From Rhodamnia argentea (taxonomy: Eukaryota; Streptophyta; Magnoliopsida; Myrtales; Myrtaceae), in the NCBI RefSeq assembly GCF_020921035.1, contig NC_063156.1, forward strand, positions 3,348,001-3,412,000: DNA of 64,000 bases. The letters run 5' to 3'. Below are positions 11,877 to 24,886 of this stretch, one piece after another. Numbering within the stretch: the stretch's first letter is position 1; every line of letters starts with the position of its first letter. Under the pieces are notes generated by a model, which saw only the letters and a program-made list of their open reading frames with translations, had not been told where the DNA came from and did no database searches. Both the position numbers and the translations under genes were made by a program.

Positions 11877-13557
11877 GTTAATGAGAAACGAGAGGTGAAA
11901 TGCCAAGGGAAACCATCGAAGAAGATTTATAAAGGCGAAATAATGCGCTGCCGTTTTATGAAGAATAACTCACCAAATCAAATAAAAAGAAAAGCAGGTG
12001 TGATACAGTGACCAAATTTACGAACACGCGGTAAAGAATCCGGAGCCGCCGCGATTGGATCACAAATGGGAATCAGAAGTTACGAAGTAGGTTCTGAATT
12101 TTAAAAGTTCGAAACATGTCTATAGTAGATTTCGGTGCGTGTAGGGTGATATACCACCCTCTGTACCTCTGTACTTGATCATGTGCATACGCAGTTTGCA
12201 CTCTACCATGCGTGATAAGACGTGGAATTTTGTAACGTCATTTTTAACTTGCATGTGTATGTATTTCGAAAGTTATGAATACATCAAAAGTTGCGGGTGA
12301 AGTTAAGTCGTGTCTTTTCAAATGTTATGTTGTGCGATGCGTTCTTATCGATAACGAACATGTTCTAATACCCGAGAACTTGTTTCTTTCTGTTGAATAT
12401 GCTAGTGATTCAGGGTAAATCTCTTGTTTAGTACAACTACGTACAAGAAGAATTCGTCTTTTTTCTCCGCCCGGCAATCCCATCCCCAACCCAAAAGAAA
12501 AAGAAAAAGAAGACAAAGGAAGAAGAAGGGAAGGAGAATTGAATAGCACCTGTCAAAATCTCTCCGAACATTCACATCCGATACGAGACCAAAGCTGAAC
12601 CAAGAGCTGTCCTCATTAATTTCCATGGGAACACACCAAACTAGCTTCTCTTGCTTCCATTATTGTGCGTGTAAGCAATATATATATTTTGTATGTAAAT
12701 CTTGAAGTGTGTGTATTTTTCAGATTGGATAGCTTGGCTCATCCCTTTTCACATCCAATAGATCCGACTAAGGCCCCCCAAGAAAGGGGCAAGAAATTCT
12801 CGTTTGACAAAACAACACACACCCTCTACTCTTCCAAGGATGTGTCGCATTCCTCATGTCAACTACACACGAATGACATAACATCACCAAAGGGAACAAA
12901 AAAAAAAAAGAGAAGATAGGTGGGGTCTAGAGCGTGACCGCCGAAGCGACGCACCATTTCGAAATCTTCCCCATACCCTCCGAGTACACTGGTGTTACCA
13001 GATTTCGAGTCGTCGTTATTCATTGATTTTAACGAGATTTCGATGCTTCTTATTACAGATTGATGGTTCGTAGAGTCTATCAGGTCAATTTGGATGGACG
13101 GAGATACTTGTGTTTCGAAGAGTACTTGAAAATCATTATTGGATTCGGAAATGTAAATCTCAAAGTCCTCGAACATTCATCTTACTAGAAGTGTGAGGAA
13201 GGATGTGGTCGAGGCCCCACGACATTAAACGCGCAAATTCACCAAAAGCACGAATTTTTGGTGTGGGCCTTCGAATCGCCCTTCATCATGCATGTGCCCC
13301 ACCTAATGAGTAGTGATCCATCGCCCCAAGCTGGGCCGTACGACCTGATTTTTATCGTCCCTATGCATTGCACTTACTCGTTAAAAAACTTCAATTAAGT
13401 CCTCGATTATTGCGACCCTTAGAGGCATCCTATAGCCCTTTTGCTTGCTTTTAATCTCGACCTAATAGATTTCGTTTGTTGGGTAATCGATCGTTCGTAT
13501 TCCGCTAAGTCCTCGTGTTTAATGTTTGAGCTCCTCATTATCTGCAATTTATAATTA
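10814..13557. other. Gene-free spacer
   Basis: I find no supported gene. It contains a CT microsatellite at about 11837-11876 and weakly repetitive AT-rich stretches around 11300-11640. The minus-strand open frames at 12325-12626 and 12859-13176 have no recognisable domain and no splice-supported extension. Confidence 0.4.
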
Positions 13558-13803
13558 GAGATAAGTGGACTTACGAAGTGCAATTGAGTCTCAAAACTTT
13601 TGAATCCTAAAATTTTCAAAAGGTGCAATCAAGTCATTACATTAATACCATCCAACTTGATAGACGAAGAATGCTAAAAAAATTAGGATTTGATTGCACC
13701 AACTTAACAAGTTTTAGGACTCAATTGCACTTTGATGACGAGTTTTATGGCTTCACTGTGCTTTTTGAAAGCTTTAAGACTTAACGATGCACTTATCCCT
13801 TAT
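13558..13803. repeat. Inverted-repeat (MITE-like) element
   Basis: AAGTGCAATTGAGTC at about 13577 is found inverted at about 13712-13730 (GACTCAATTGCACTT). A second pair, GGTGCAATCAAGTC and GATTTGATTGCACC, is nested inside in the expected inverted order. The outer ends share GATAAGTG-like sequence. There is no coding capacity. The imperfect hairpin is about 245 bp long. Confidence 0.55.
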
Positions 13804-14243
13804 AATTTGCTGCTAGAATTGGAATTTGTACTTTTGAGTAGGATTATATGGTCCGCATCATTGTAGATTTGGTCTTAAAAAGAGCAAGTAAATTGTGACA
13901 ATCGAGAGCGTAAATAGTGATTTTCATATTCGGCTTGTGATTCTTTTATATTCCTCACCTCTCTTTTATCCTATTAAAATTGTATCATAACATTCTCCAC
14001 AAAAAGCAAAATATAATTTTTGTTTAACTCATTATTCATCTCTATATAGTTAGATCTGAAAATCTTCATTTAATTATATGGTCTCCATGAATCATATCTA
14101 ATCTTGAATATCGCAAAAGTCTTGAGTCCCCGAGAACCCTTTAGGCTTTCTTTTTCCCTGCCTATTTCACTCCTTTTTTTTTTTTTAACTTTTTCTAATC
14201 CTATTAGGATATAACTTTTTCACATAAAAAAATATCCTTTTAG

Positions 14244-14616
14244 GTTAATATCAAGAAAAATCACAAATTGGTATATTTGCGATAAATTTACCCCAAATTA
14301 TTTTTTTTACCATAATAAACCCCAAATTAGTACACGTGTGATAAATTTACCAAAAATTATTTTTCTGGCTACTAAAAATCTCAAACTGGTACGTATATGG
14401 CAAATTTATCCCAAACTAATTTTTCGACGATAAAAAATCCCAAACTGTTACAACTGTGACAAATTTACTCCAAATTAGTACACATGTGACAAATTTACCC
14501 TCATTTAGTTTGGGATAAATTTATCATAGACTTACAATTTGAGTTTTTTGTGGTAAAAAAATTAGGAATAAATTTATTACAAGTATACTAATTTGAGATT
14601 TTTTGTTGTATTAATC
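14244..14616. repeat. MITE-like element with exact 59-bp tandem units
   Basis: Three consecutive 59-bp units start at 14264, 14323 and 14382. Each begins CAAAYTRGTA and contains a AAATTTA(C/T)C block. Two shortened units follow at about 14441 and 14471. The right half carries the same motif inverted (TTTGGGATAAATTT, TAATTTGAGATTTTTTG), and the outermost ends match as GTTAATAT/GATTAATA. The whole is a non-coding inverted-repeat element whose left arm was internally amplified. Confidence 0.65.
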
Positions 14617-15520
14617 ATATACTCATTTATATTTCTTTTCCTGGCTGAGAGTTGCCATGACAACTTTATAAAGACCAAGATTCGTCGGGGGGAGAGACGG
14701 GGGGTATTGTGGAGACAAGAATATGACGTAATTAGCACAGTAATTGTCGGCAAAACCTTGTTTTAAAGAAAGGGGTAATCTCAATAGTTTTCTCCACTAT
14801 TTAATCTCGATTAAGAAATATAATCTCTTGATTAGTTTGCACTTTGCACTGCTTTGTCTGCCATTACTCGGTTTAACTTTTCACACCAACATAAAAGGGG
14901 AAAAAATAAAGAAAAAAATAAAGAGAATCACCAGGTTAACTCCCTCTCCTGCCTCTCAAGTGGTGAACATCCACATATTGAATCTGACTTCTGAAATAAA
15001 ATAAGATAAAGTAAAGGGTGGCCATGATAAAAAGAGAATCAAGCTTTTTCTAGTTTGACTTCGGACACTTGATTAACTTTTCTTTAACTGTTGTTACTCA
15101 TTGCTTATGATCTTTTATATTTTTTGCAGTGGATCGAAGTCATAACCGAGTGGGAGCTGACGGGGACAGTCCTCAATTCGGATATACAGATCCCCATTGT
15201 CTCTCTTTTTCTTAGCCTTCGATTGTACGCCTGCCACTAGCGAAAAGGTGCCTGGTGACATAAAGAAAACACAATTTGCTGTCACTTTCAATGAATTAAA
15301 AGGGGATTTTATGTGGAATGAAAGGTCGGCAAAATTTTCATGGAGTTAAATCTTATGTGATTAGTAGGCTTGCGATTTGCCAAAAGAAGGAATCTCGTGA
15401 TCGTCACTTGCAATCAAAAGTTCTAAGGTGCTATCACGATAATTAATAGTGAGAGATTTGCGGACGATGAGTCCCCATGGGTACATTCAATCCAACTTCG
15501 ACCTATATTCTAGGAAAATT
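14617..15520. other. Gene-free spacer
   Basis: I see no exon, RNA gene or well-formed repeat. An 86-codon open frame at 14744-15004 has no recognisable features. Confidence 0.35.
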
Positions 15521-16222
15521 TTCAATTAAGGGGCTGAAGTGCTCTCGTTCTTTCAAATAATGGTCTGAAGTGGATATTATTTCAAATAAAAGCATGAGAT
15601 GCCCTCATTGTTTCAAATAAGAACCTCTCACGAATTGATTATGGGCATTTCCATCATTTGCTCTCTTTATTTTGAATTTTTTTTCCTTGTTAATTTCTCT
15701 TTTAGTTTTCTAAAAATTAAAAAAAATTAAGAAAAAAACACAAGCAAACGCCGCTCCACCGGCAATAGGGCGGCAATGATTGCCTTCGGGGTTGCCAACG
15801 ACCCTGCCGACTAGTGGCGAGGGCCACGACCCTCTCCCAAATCTGGACAAGGTTTGCTGGCCCTCGCCATTGGTCGGCGGGTCGTCAACCTCCGCCGAGG
15901 CGCCGGCGACCCCGAAGGCAACCACATGTGGGAGGGCAACCGTCCCGTCTGTGTTTCCTCTTTTTTTTCTATTTTTATTTGTATTTTAATTTTATTTAAT
16001 TTAACTAAAAATTGAATTAAATTTGTATTTTGACGAAAATATCTTTGAGTGATCGGAATATTTAACCGGTTGGCCAGCGAGGTCAATCCCTTATTTGAAA
16101 TATGCATAATCACTTTAAGTCTTTTTTTGAAACAAAGAGGACACTTTAGGCCCTTATTTGAAGTAAGGATCACTTCAATCCCTTATTTAAGAAAATAATG
16201 ATAGTTCGGGCCCTTAATTGAA
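15521..16222. mobile_element. Inverted-repeat element with GC-rich core
   Basis: The left end TTCAATTAAGGGGCTGAA pairs with the reverse complement of the right end, TTCAATTAAGGGCCCGAA. Inside each arm, a TTTCAAATAA...CTGAAGTG motif recurs several times (left arm 15555-15625; right arm 16085-16195 inverted). The centre (about 15740-15955) is strongly GC-rich and open on both strands, which explains the short open frames there. No transposase is present. Confidence 0.6.
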
Positions 16223-18814
16223 TTTTTTTTCCTTATTTTATGGAAGCTATGTGTAATGCTTAGAATTGTGCTTAATCATGTGATCTCTAATCAATCAGTG
16301 CTATCGTGAGTCTTGCCCCAAAAATGTGCGAATGACATTGTAGGTTTGGGCAGAGGACTTCCTAAAAATTTACATCAAAATCACTTGAAACTTCATTTCA
16401 TAAAGTCAAAAATTAACTCTGAAACTTATAACTCATTATAAGTTTAACTGACGTGTATAAACCATCTCTATCAACATGCCACGGTCGGCATCATTACAAC
16501 AAACAACTCAGAGCAATGCGAATTCTAACCACAAATTTTCTCAACTCATCTAGTGAGTCATTATTCTCATAAATAATTGATAAACAACACTAAGAAGTCG
16601 CTAACAAAGGGAAGATAAGTAAAAAGAACTCAATTGACATGCAAGGGCACATATAGCAACATTTATGCTTTAGAAGTCAACCTCTGACCAAAATACGATC
16701 TTTTTTACCTCTGGACAGAAGTAAGTTTTTTTATACTTCTTCAATTGGCTCCAAAGATATTTCTGGAGCAAAAAAATACTTTAGAAATAGAAAAATGAAA
16801 TTACGTAACCAAATGAATCTCTACTCTAGAAGTCGCGTTATTAAACAGATTTTTTTTTTTCAGAAGTGTTGTGACGCGTGTCCCAAGCTACTCAATGGGT
16901 AAAATAGTGCGTAAAATTTCTCCAAAAGAGGAAAAAATTAGTGGTAAAACAAAAACCCTTTTTTTACTTTTACTAGGCTAGACTAATCACCAGAATAATG
17001 GCGCGGAATCCCAGAAAATAGCCACGTCAAAATCAAATCAAGTGGGCATGTCACAATGATTTCGAACACAAAAGTGCAATTAATTAAAGGGGTGGGGGAA
17101 TAAATTTTTTTTTTCCTTCTTACATTAACTTTGTGTCAATTCTATTTTGGGATATACATATGTCATATCATGACTGGTTAATCATTGTAATGGAAGATGC
17201 TGCTGCTTTCAAGAGGTGAGGCCCACTTTGCGAACGATTGAGGATTTCGGTGGGACCCGTCAACTACTTCATCCAACTGTAAATCCAACGTCACATCTTT
17301 CACTAAAGTGAATTCGGATGTACCAGATCGCTGGCCCCTCTTGATTGGGTGGCTGTTCTGGTTCCCATAGGGGAAATTACTAAAGAGGACGGAACCATGA
17401 GTGCTTACCCCGTTTCAAAATTGAAATTGCCGGCCTGAACTTTGGGGTCACTAAGCTTAATAATAGAGATAAACAGCAAAATATAATTTATGTCTTGCAA
17501 CATACACCTCGAAAGTTGGGAAATTTCCATTGCGGCCCTAAGCTGGGACCGTTTTCTTAAAAGGGCACTTTAAATGGATCTTGTCTCGAACAATGCATTG
17601 AAGTAGGCAACTTTAATTTCAGGCTGCGCGTCCCACTTATTTCTTTTACGGGTCACTCTTTACTTCGCCAGATTCATGTCTGTTTACGTGTTTTTTTTTT
17701 CCTCGTATTGCCAAGGAAAAGGTAAAGTTGAACGTCCATTTCATTCCAATTGTTTCATTTCTTTCTTTCGAAACAATTTCACGGCCTCCGTGTGCACGCA
17801 CGATCTGCTCGTCACATGAAATCACGAGAGTCGTCAAATCCATTCCATTCCCGGCGTTATTTACTTCATCCGGTTTACGTCATTCACGTCTTTTCAAGAG
17901 ATTTGAGCAGATAAATCACGATGCAAAATTTAGAAATTCGCACGCACGAGCAAATGTCGGCTTTCGATCCACATGTGGAAGTGGGTCTTTCCGGGAATGC
18001 CGAAAAATAGTATTTTCTTGCTCGAAAAAGAAAGCCCTTTTTCGGTTAGCATGGAAGCCTCCCAAAAAAGGAAAAAGGGGGCCAAAAAAAAAAAAAAAAA
18101 GAGAGAGCCAAAACAAAGAGAAAAACAGAGTTTGGAAGATGGAGATGTCCATGAAGAACGTACAGAAGCCGGATCGCCGTCCACACGGTTGTGTTTACAT
18201 GAGCTGTTGTCGAACATGAGATCCACCTAATTTTAATTTCTCTGAGCCACATTTTCGAACCACAAAAACTTCTGAAATTACAAGGGCACTTGAAACATTT
18301 TTGTTTGGAATTTCAAGAACGAGGCATAAGATGAGCCTAATTCTCTAGAAAGACCCTCGATTTTAGGTCCAATCGCAATTTTACTCTGAACTTTTTTGTC
18401 TTGGAAAATAAAATTCCCCGTTTCATTCTGGTGTCAAATCCGCCCACGGTCCATAAATCAAAGGTAGTTTCTTCAAAGTGATCAACTTTAGGGCTAATTA
18501 GGGATCTATTATCAAAACTTGCGTCTTCATCAATACTCTCCCCTTCGTATGGAACAACAGCTGCCTCCCGGTGTTGATAATAATAAAAAAAAATCGGTGT
18601 CTATTCTCTGGACACCGTGATAGATTTGAGATTAGAGTGAAAGTTTGAGGTCTTTTTAGACAAAAATTTGGACATAATTGTGATTTGACCTAAATTTTAA
18701 TTTTTCTAAGGAATTAACCCCCATAATATGTTTATATAATTTAGTTTAACAATAAAAAAATATATTTTTAAACTAAATCATATAATTTCCAACCTAGAAA
18801 ATCCCACGTATTTG
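16223..18814. other. Gene-free spacer
   Basis: No gene is supported. The open frames between 17646 and 18252 on both strands overlap one another around a poly-A/poly-T tract (18084-18101) and look spurious. The stretch at 16690-16870 has paired 'TTCTGGAGCAAAAAAAT'-like motifs that may be another degraded element. Confidence 0.4.
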
Positions 18815-19438
18815 AGAAAATTACCAAAAAAATCTCAAATCTATTGCAAATTGTGTTAATTCAATCATAAACTTTTTTTTTTCCAATTCAAACCTAAACC
18901 TTTTGTATTTTGGTTAATTCAATCCATCTGATTAATTTTGCTAAGAAAATCGTTGACATGTCAAATTTTATAATATTTTAATATTTCTTGAATTATATTA
19001 GTTTTAATTTTCTTTTTTTCCCTATTTTCTTCAAACTCCGGCCGATCGCCGAGGTCCAGTAACATGGTGAGGGCCAGCAACTCGTCACCTCACCATGTCG
19101 CCCCACTGTCGCCGGGAAAAGGCAGCCTCGCCAAGTTATGGCGAGGCTCGACCTCCCCCTCCCTAATGGCCGGTGAGGATGAGCTTCGCCCGAGGTTGGT
19201 GAGTCTCCGGCTGGAGGTTGAAGAAGATAGGGAAAGAAAAAAAAAATTAATTTTTTGAAATATTATTAAAAATTATCACATTAGCGTCGACATCGCCTCG
19301 TCACCTATTTCCTATCAAAATTAGGCGGATGGATTGAATTGATATAAATAAAAAAAAGACTTAGAATTGAATTGACAAAAAATGTTTAAAATTAAATTGA
19401 CACAATTATAATATGCTTACGATTTTTTCGATAATCTT
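18815..19438. mobile_element. Inverted-repeat element with GC-rich core
   Basis: The left arm, starting near 18816 (GAAAATTACCAAAAAAATCT), aligns over about 55 bases with the reverse complement of the right end (AGATTATCGAAAAAATCG). This includes GTGTTAATTCAATCATAAAC against GTGTCAATTTAATTTTAAAC. The centre (about 19035-19215) is GC-rich with repeated GGCGAGGCTC-type words. It has the same architecture as the element at 15521-16222 but different ends. A half copy lies at 5195-5360. Confidence 0.6.
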
Positions 19439-21130
19439 CCCCGACTTATCTTGCCACCACGAGTGTCGTCGGATTCTCAACTTTGGATGAAACTCTCCAT
19501 CATTCCATTTGCCCCTGCATATCATCATCTGAGAATGGATAATATGCACGCATCACCACCACCCTAAGTAATTATCATGCAAGAAAAGAGCACGATTAGT
19601 CCTTGAAAACCCCCCAACGAAATGGGGATTGATGGGATGTTTAATGGGGGTCGTCAGTGAATGTCGAGGTTCACATCATTCAGACACAAGGATTCTGAAA
19701 GTTCAATCCACACCAAACAAGAAAAAAAAAAAAAAAAAAGGAGGAAGAAGAAGAGGAAGAAACCACCCTTTTTCCTCCGATCTCTCGAAAACCTCGACCA
19801 GCACAATCGAGATGTCCTTGAACAAGAACACACCCCCATGGACACGTCTTCCCACCCTCCTTTTCCTCCCCTCCTCGAGCAGAGAGGATGACAACCCATT
19901 GACAAGAAAGATCAACCATAGAGATCGAGAGACAGAGAGATAATGGGATTAGACAACCTTGTGCTTAATTGCTATCCTTCATTAGTTCCGTTATAATAAT
20001 CGCAAATTGCCCATCTAGTTGCACTTGTGCGGACTCAACAGCTGCCGATGGATCGATCGTGTGTACTGATCAGGAAGTTGTAGGAACCCTTTGATGTTAA
20101 TGCCCTAAGAGGACATGACCCACAGTTTTCTTTTTCTTCCAGAAAAAGGAAAAGGCTCTACATCAATAGGAGGCAAAACCACGTTGGCGGCGAAGCGCGA
20201 GAAGCCCTAGCGCTCGCGACAATCTTTGAAGAATAGACCCGTTGGAAACATTAGATGCAACATGAGCACATGCTTGTCATCTCTCTGCATGGTTTCATTA
20301 ATTATATGGGCACCGGAGAAATTCGATTATGTCGAATCAATAGGGATTTTTATCAGTTGTATTGAACGAAATGGAAACATTAGTCTAATTCATTTTTGGT
20401 GGTGTAGAATTCAAGAATGTGATCTGGAGAAAAGTAAAGCATGTGCAAAGATTAAAAGAAGAGGGGCAGAAATTGTTGCGCCAATTTGATCACTTTCAAG
20501 TAAGGAAAGGAGGAAAGGAGGAGAGGAATTAGGAGAGGATTAGGCAACTTTAGTGGTATCCCAAGGTGAAGGATTTGACAGAGTCAATGAGAAGTCTGTT
20601 GTCAAAGCTTAATAATGCCGATCAAGATATTGTGTCCTCTCCAAAAACCCTAGAATTATTGCAAATCCATTCCCTTCCCTCTCTTTTTTCAGTTGTAGTG
20701 GGAGATGATAGTCAACTTTCATCATGCACATTGCATCACTTTGACATCCTCTTTTTAATCTGGGTCTAATTAGATTTTCTCCTATTGACGATCCATCTTC
20801 CCCTTACTCTCCCATTATTTGTTATGTGATCGGAAATTGGTTTGATTGAGCTCTTGAATGACGCATGTAACGGCTAGTCATGAGAACGGAGGCGCATTTT
20901 GCCTACCAATATTTTTTTCTCTTATGGGTCCCGCCCGATCGAGAACTGACAGATTCTTGGCCTGATGAGAAAGATTCGTTGTATCACGTGATCTGTCGAC
21001 GGACTTTTAGGATCAAAACCAAAATGCTTGAGACGGGATGTTGACTCATCCCAGGAATCTGTCAAGTTATGAGCCATATTAAGGGGGGTAAGTCTAACGA
21101 GAAAGGTTGCCTTAAATCGTGGCCTTAGGC
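19439..21130. other. Gene-free spacer
   Basis: No gene is supported. Poly-A at about 19722-19739 produces Lys-rich shadow frames on one strand and Phe-rich ones on the other. Open frames at 20226-20489 and 20566-20769 match no family I recognise and lack splice-supported partners. Confidence 0.4.
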
Positions 21131-21850
21131 ATTTTTTTTTTTTTGTCGAAAGACAGATGCCATTCATATATCAAAATAATCAAGAAGTATATAAAAGACT
21201 TTCGAGTCTAGCAAATCCTAAGTAATTGGGAAACAAAATAAAAACTTAAAAACACATAATAAAGCACGGTCTACGGCTAGAAGCACACTATCATCACTCG
21301 AGAACAGATCTGTTATAGTAAACATTTGATGACTGATCACCAAATTTAGTGACGAGCACACGCCGAACTCTTCTACTCCATTTGCAACGGCTTGCGGTAT
21401 GCATCTAGGATTGACACCCTCATCACCATTGCCTTGTAGAGACACCAACATCAACATATTGAAAGAACACAAATGAAATATATGCAAGGAACTCCCAAAT
21501 CTATATTTGAGTCTAGCTCGAGGAGAGTAAAACCCCAAAACTTGACCCAAATTTAAATTAGGAGAGGAGAACGGCCTAATTTTGGAGAGGTTGTAGAGCC
21601 ACATCGCGATCATCCTTCTCGTTGGTTGTCGATCGGAAGAATGACCGAACCGGTCTCCACATCCACTCAAGAGCAGCTCTAGAAATTTATTCACAGACAC
21701 AAACTCTCGGAGCAGATCGGGGAGAGAAAAGAAAGACAGCTAAAATGAACATTAAAGAAAAGCAGGCTATGAAAGAGGTAAAGTGGAAGAGGAGAGAGGG
21801 GGAAGGGGAAGGAGGGACAATATGTCAAAGTATACTTTTTTTTCTTATTT
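21131..21850 (-). mobile_element. Retroelement (LINE-like) 3' end, minus strand
   Basis: Read on the minus strand, the stretch ends in ATATGAATGGCATCTGTCTTTCGAC followed by 13 A residues (T run at 21132-21144), a layout common at the 3' ends of plant LINEs. Upstream is a 160-codon minus-strand frame (21218-21700) without recognisable reverse-transcriptase motifs. The 5' boundary is not defined, and I see no convincing target duplication. Confidence 0.4.
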
Positions 21851-22031
21851 GAAATGGGTAAATGCATAAGATATATATGTAGTCTTGATAAATATTTTTT
21901 TCACGAGCATACGGATCATTGATTACTTCCCACGTGTCTTTTAAAAACGCAAGGCCCATAAAAACCATAGCAACGGTGGAGATACTTGGGCCCCAGATAG
22001 AGATAACAAGCCCAATCTTCTCTACCACCCC

Positions 22032-22034
<3 letters not shown>

Positions 22035-22072
<38 letters not shown>

Positions 22073-22090
22073 GTGTTGTTGTTGTTGTTC
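22035..22090. repeat. Compound ATT / GTT microsatellite
   Basis: About twelve ATT units at 22035-22071 run directly into GTT units at about 22074-22089. This gives Asn-run shadow frames on the minus strand. Confidence 0.9.
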
Positions 22091-22639
22091 AGATCTTTCT
22101 GCTTAGCCAGAATCTCTGCATTAGACCTCAGAGGATGCACTTAACAAAAATCAGTACAAGGTGACTCCATTTAAGAGCAAATTATTGAATTTGACTAAAA
22201 TTTCTGATTTAAATGTGGGTTTCTTGCCCTTAGTTTTTCACACATTGTAAGTACGCCAAACAGATAGCAAAGACCACGTTAAAAATTGGACAAGAACGAA
22301 GATTAGAGAGAGGCTATAAAAAAAAGTTGGATTTTGAGGACGAAAATAGACTTAATAACCTCCAAAAGTCCTTCCTAATAAAAAAATTATGACCCGTCAT
22401 GGCTGACGCATCCACATTTCTATGATGGTGTTTAGGACTTTTTCGACAATGATCCTAATTTTTTTTATCCAGTGAGGCTCCAAACTTAGTTTGTTTTGGC
22501 GGAGTTTAGCTCTTGACTCTGCTCGGTTCGGCTCATTAGTTTGAACCGATCTTGCCTGTCCTTGACGCCCCAAGCACGACGCTTTTAGGGGGGGCAAAAG
22601 AATTGAAACCAACATGCTCGAATTGTTGTGCTAATTTAC

Positions 22640-23110
22640 AGAAAAAACAAATAAGTTAAGTAGCTCAAATAACATATGGTAATAATTCAAATGAAAGTTG
22701 GTGATTTCGTAAAAGAGTGAGTAAATTGATGTTCTTGGTAAGTTATGAAAAGAATAATGATTGATTTCTGATGCTGGCAATTTAAAAAATGAATTTGGTT
22801 ATATCACTCAAATTGAGGTTAGTAATGTCAAATTAGGAAAAATTATTCAGGGAAAATTTAATAAATATCTTAAATAAAAGTTGGTAAGTCAATACCAGAG
22901 TTGGTATATATTGTTAGGTCATGGCAAAAGATGGTAATCTATGGAACCATGTCTGATAATAATAATAATAAAAAAACCAATTACAAATTGGTAAGCCACT
23001 AAAAATTATGTTGATAAGTTCATAAACAGTTGGTAAATTTAAATGTCACATAAATAAAAGTTAGTGTACGAGTAAAATGAATAAAAGGTGGGTAAATCCG
23101 TATAATTTTC
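22640..23110. repeat. Degenerate array of GTTGGTAA-containing units
   Basis: A word close to AAAGTTGGTAAG recurs about ten times (near 22695, 22733, 22775, 22878, 22900, 22930, 22985, 23028, 23057 and 23085) at irregular 20-100 base spacing in AT-rich DNA. It looks like an old, diverged tandem repeat. No coding frame is present. Confidence 0.4.
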
Positions 23111-24464
23111 AGTATGTGCTCATCATTAATAAAGATATGAGATCTAATGGTCAGCCGTCAATTATTTTGCTTGCAGATCCATTATTATAGAATAAGCATG
23201 TGCTTAACCCTCTCGGTGCTTTGTTGATCCTTTTTGTTTTCTGGATTCAAATTTGTATTACAGTATTCTGAGCTTTGTTCTGCTTCTCTTTGTTATGAAG
23301 TCTATGTATTTCTGATATATCCTTCTAAGCAATGAATATGAGGTATCCTTTTAAGCAATGAATAGATTTTTTTTTTTGTCTGGTTTTATCCTATCCTATT
23401 TTATCATACAATATTTTTTGGCTTCCACTATTTCACCGCTTATTGGCTCCTGACACCCCCTTACCACTTTAAATTAACTACATTATCCCTTGCGGGTCCC
23501 AGTCTTGATTTAAGATTATTTCTTACCTTCTTTCTTCTTCTTCTTCTTCTTTTTTTCTCAATTTTACTAAAGGAAAAACTTACCCACATCCGTTCCAAAC
23601 TTTTTTTTCACCCTAGCCGCTTCTCCACTCCCATATTTTTTCACTCTAGCCACTTCTTCCACGTCAATTACATTTCAACGTTTCCTTCGTATTTGTCTTC
23701 TTCTGAACTTAGCCTCCATTATTATATCTTATGCAAGCACTAATCATATATTACTTGTAAAAAATGTTACTTTTATCTGCAAATTGTTTATTTTATTTTC
23801 TTAGATTATCCTCATGATCGTAAATTTTTTGAATTTGATTTTTGGATGGAACGTACGAGAATTTACTCAAAAATAAAATATTATAGTTGATGTATGACAT
23901 ATAAACAATTTACATATAGATTATCCTCTTATTTGTGCTTAAGTTATATCTCCAATAATAGTTCCCTAGTACAAAAAAAATAAAAATAAAATATACAATT
24001 CATTAATAGAATAATTAGTTTTTTTGTCATAAACATAACAATTAGTTAGTTATCTACCAAATAAACTAATTTTTGGAAAAGAGGCACACTGATTTTGTTC
24101 GAAAGGGAGAAAGAAAAGGAAAAAAGAAAAACCGGTAAATCAAGAGTATTCCCCACATTTAACCTTAATAAATGTTGTTAGAGAGGAGTATGCGTAATTT
24201 CGCCTCTAGTGAAATTGAAACAAATCAAAAAGAAGAGAAGAAGGGTAAGAAACAATCTCAAATCAATAGCGGGACCTACAGAACATAATGAAAAGTCAAT
24301 TCAATATAAATGGGGTGTTAGAAGCTAATAAAGAGGTAGAAATAGCGCGAGCCTTTTTTTTTTTGACCAAAAAAAAAAACAATAGCATTTGAAGCTCATG
24401 AATATTTACAAAAAATTGCACCGATTTTGTCTCTTTTGGGCTTAAGACAATAAATTTTGGGATA
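23111..24464. other. Gene-free AT-rich spacer
   Basis: I see nothing that can be supported as a gene. Pyrimidine-rich tracts (CTT runs near 23530-23550) and short T/A homopolymers are the main landmarks. Confidence 0.4.
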
Positions 24465-24886
24465 ATGACAGAATCTTGATATCTGAACATTGGCCCAATG
24501 TGTAGTATAATCATGAACTTTAATCTAATTTTTAATGTAGTTCATGAACTTTTAATTTGTTCAATGAGATCTATGAACTTTTGGTACATATTCAATGTAG
24601 TCCTTGGACCATATGACAATGTCTAATGTAGTCTTTGGACCATATGACAATGTCCAATGTTGTCCATGATATTAAATTAACGGAAGGACCACATTAAACA
24701 TTCTTATATAATTCAAGGATTAAATTGAACATGTACAAAAAATTCAAGAGATACATTGAAAAAATTAAAAGTTCAGGAACCACATTGCACATTAAACTAA
24801 AGTTTAAGATCCACATTGAACAAATAAAAGTTCGGAAATAACATAAAGTTCTGGTAATATTTGTGACATTTTTCCTAAAATTCTAC
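24465..24886. mobile_element. Palindromic MITE-like element with 31-bp tandem units
   Basis: The left half repeats AATGTAGTYC(A/T)TGAAC-type words. The right half carries the same words inverted (GTTCAGGAACCACATTG, AAGTTTAAGATCCACATTG), so the element can fold on itself over most of its 420 bases. Two direct 31-bp units lie at 24594-24624 and 24625-24655, with a partial third after them. It ends about 160 bases before the PPR start codon and is non-coding. Confidence 0.6.

Noticed and set aside
21218-21700. A 160-codon minus-strand frame as a host gene
   Set aside because: It lies just upstream of a poly-A retroelement tail and shows no family motif. I treat it as retroelement-derived or chance.
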